Source: Thermoplasmata archaeon (GTDB lineage: Archaea > Thermoplasmatota > Thermoplasmata > Lutacidiplasmatales > UBA184). From it: a stretch of 64,000 bases of DNA. The notes under the pieces are model-generated. The model had not been told where the DNA came from. It did no database searches and worked only from the letters and a program-made list of their open reading frames with translations. The DNA lies in assembly GCA_027314165.1 (NCBI GenBank), contig DAHVCH010000001.1, forward strand, positions 1-64,000, read 5' to 3'. Below are positions 62,989-64,000 of the stretch, one piece after another; position 1 is the first letter of the stretch; each line of letters starts with the position of its first letter. Both the position numbers and the translations under genes were made by a program.

Positions 62989-64000
62989 TCACCAGAGCTG
63001 GACCTCGGGGGACGGAGGGGGGACCTCGGCAGGCTCCTCGAGAGGGGGGCCCTCAGGTGTCGGCGGAGGGCCCTTCGCTGTCGGTCCGCGTCGCCGTCGA
63101 AGAAGCACGGTCGCGGCGGCCATGAGCAGCAGGGAGAACATGCCCACGACAAGCAGGAGGATGAACGGCCACGTCGGTGGGCCCGTGGGGGGCGGAGGAG
63201 GAAGGGCGGAGAAGGTTGCGGAGAGCGTCCCGTTCCCCGAGACCGAGACCGTGGCGTTCAGCCCGTTCTCTGACTCCAGCACCAACCCACCGGAGACCGA
63301 CCAGCCCAGGAAATTGCGTCCGGCGCAGAGCGACACCGTCGCGGGGTAGGTGCCGACGGGGACCGCCATGCTCGGGTACAGGCCGTAGGGAGGCTGCGTA
63401 TCGATGGGACTCCCGTTGAAGGCGACCGGTCCGCAGGACGCAGGCACGACCACGAGCGTGACCAGGGGGAAGTCCTCGAAGATGGCCAGCAGGGTCCCGT
63501 TGGCCGAGACTGTGACCGTCGTTGGACTGCTCGTGATCGGGGAGACGCTCACCCCGCTCGCACCGGACCAGCCGGCAAAGATGTGGGCGCGGCACGCGCG
63601 GATCCCGGCGGCATAGGCCCCCGGGACCCAGGGGTTCATGTCGTACCCGCTCGGGGCTTCGAGTGTGCCATCGAAAGTGATCGGACCACAACCGCCGGGC
63701 CGAACGATGAACTGGACGATGGGGTAAGGGGAGAACGCCACCTCGAGCGAAGCGCTCCCCCCGACCGTCAGTCCACCCGCTCCCAAGGACGCAGCTCCCG
63801 TCGCCGTGATCTGCCCCAGCGCCCAGCCGGGCGCGGGTTGGGCGGAGAGCGGGAGCGTCCAGCCCTCGAAGAACCACCCCGTCGCTCCGGACCCGAACAC
63901 TCCCCCGCTCTGGGAGCCGCCCAGAGGGGGAGGTGCGTTGACCGCGAGCACTCCGTGCCCGGCGGTGACCACGACCTGCACGGGCCAGGCCGGGAACCCG
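62989..64000 (-). CDS. Surface protein C-terminus (truncated by window edge): tandem ~88-aa modules and TM anchor
   Basis: Two similar modules (VRPGGCGPITFDG...GWSGASG...ANGTLLAIF; VVPASCGPVAFNG...GWSVSGG...GNGTLSATF), TM WPFILLLVVGMFSLLLMAAATVLL; the frame remains open to the window end. Confidence 0.8.
   Translation of the reverse strand, partial: GFPAWPVQVVVTAGHGVLAVNAPPPLGGSQSGGVFGSGATGWFFEGWTLPLSAQPAPGWALGQITATGAASLGAGGLTVGGSASLEVAFSPYPIVQFIVRPGGCGPITFDGTLEAPSGYDMNPWVPGAYAAGIRACRAHIFAGWSGASGVSVSPITSSPTTVTVSANGTLLAIFEDFPLVTLVVVPASCGPVAFNGSPIDTQPPYGLYPSMAVPVGTYPATVSLCAGRNFLGWSVSGGLVLESENGLNATVSVSGNGTLSATFSALPPPPPTGPPTWPFILLLVVGMFSLLLMAAATVLLRRRRGPTAKGPPPTPEGPPLEEPAEVPPPSPEVQLW

Noticed and set aside
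1-64000. CRISPR array, transposon or prophage
   Set aside because: No regularly spaced direct repeats with unique spacers, no transposase/integrase motifs, and no terminal inverted repeats were seen.

Overview
This is a GC-rich archaeal chromosomal window of ordinary core-genome character. The gene content (fibrillarin/Nop5, L1-L10-L12 and L44e-S27e-eIF2alpha-Nop10 clusters, eIF5A, archaeal ether-lipid enzymes, RPA, DUF2070) is archaeal. The many PKD-type surface proteins, TATA boxes and leaderless starts suggest a Thermoplasmatota-like lineage, but the lineage is inference. I recognise about 50 protein-coding genes and one tRNA-Glu(CTC). I saw no rRNA, CRISPR array, transposase or phage module. 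Most long opposite-strand ORFs are GC-driven shadows. A CDGSH iron-sulfur protein at 28824-29000(-) is absent from the supplied ORF track. The accessory content that deserves attention is: (1) a 1448-aa surface protein with five ~158-aa modules of conserved Cys spacing followed by PKD domains; (2) a giant helical-repeat protein (>1400 aa) whose coding frame extends about 270-310 nt upstream of any in-frame ATG/GTG/TTG; (3) a dienelactone-hydrolase-like protein fused to an acidic tail and then a charged helix; (4) a DUF2070 / zinc-ribbon / zinc-ribbon gene trio; (5) membrane proteins with predicted cytoplasmic zinc-ribbon tails; (6) an M16 protease pair with one degenerate subunit; (7) a 71-aa two-repeat protein behind an operator-like dyad; and (8) a hairpin-rich gene-free gap next to tRNA-Glu. 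No computation was run; all calls come from reading motifs in the sequence and the supplied translations.
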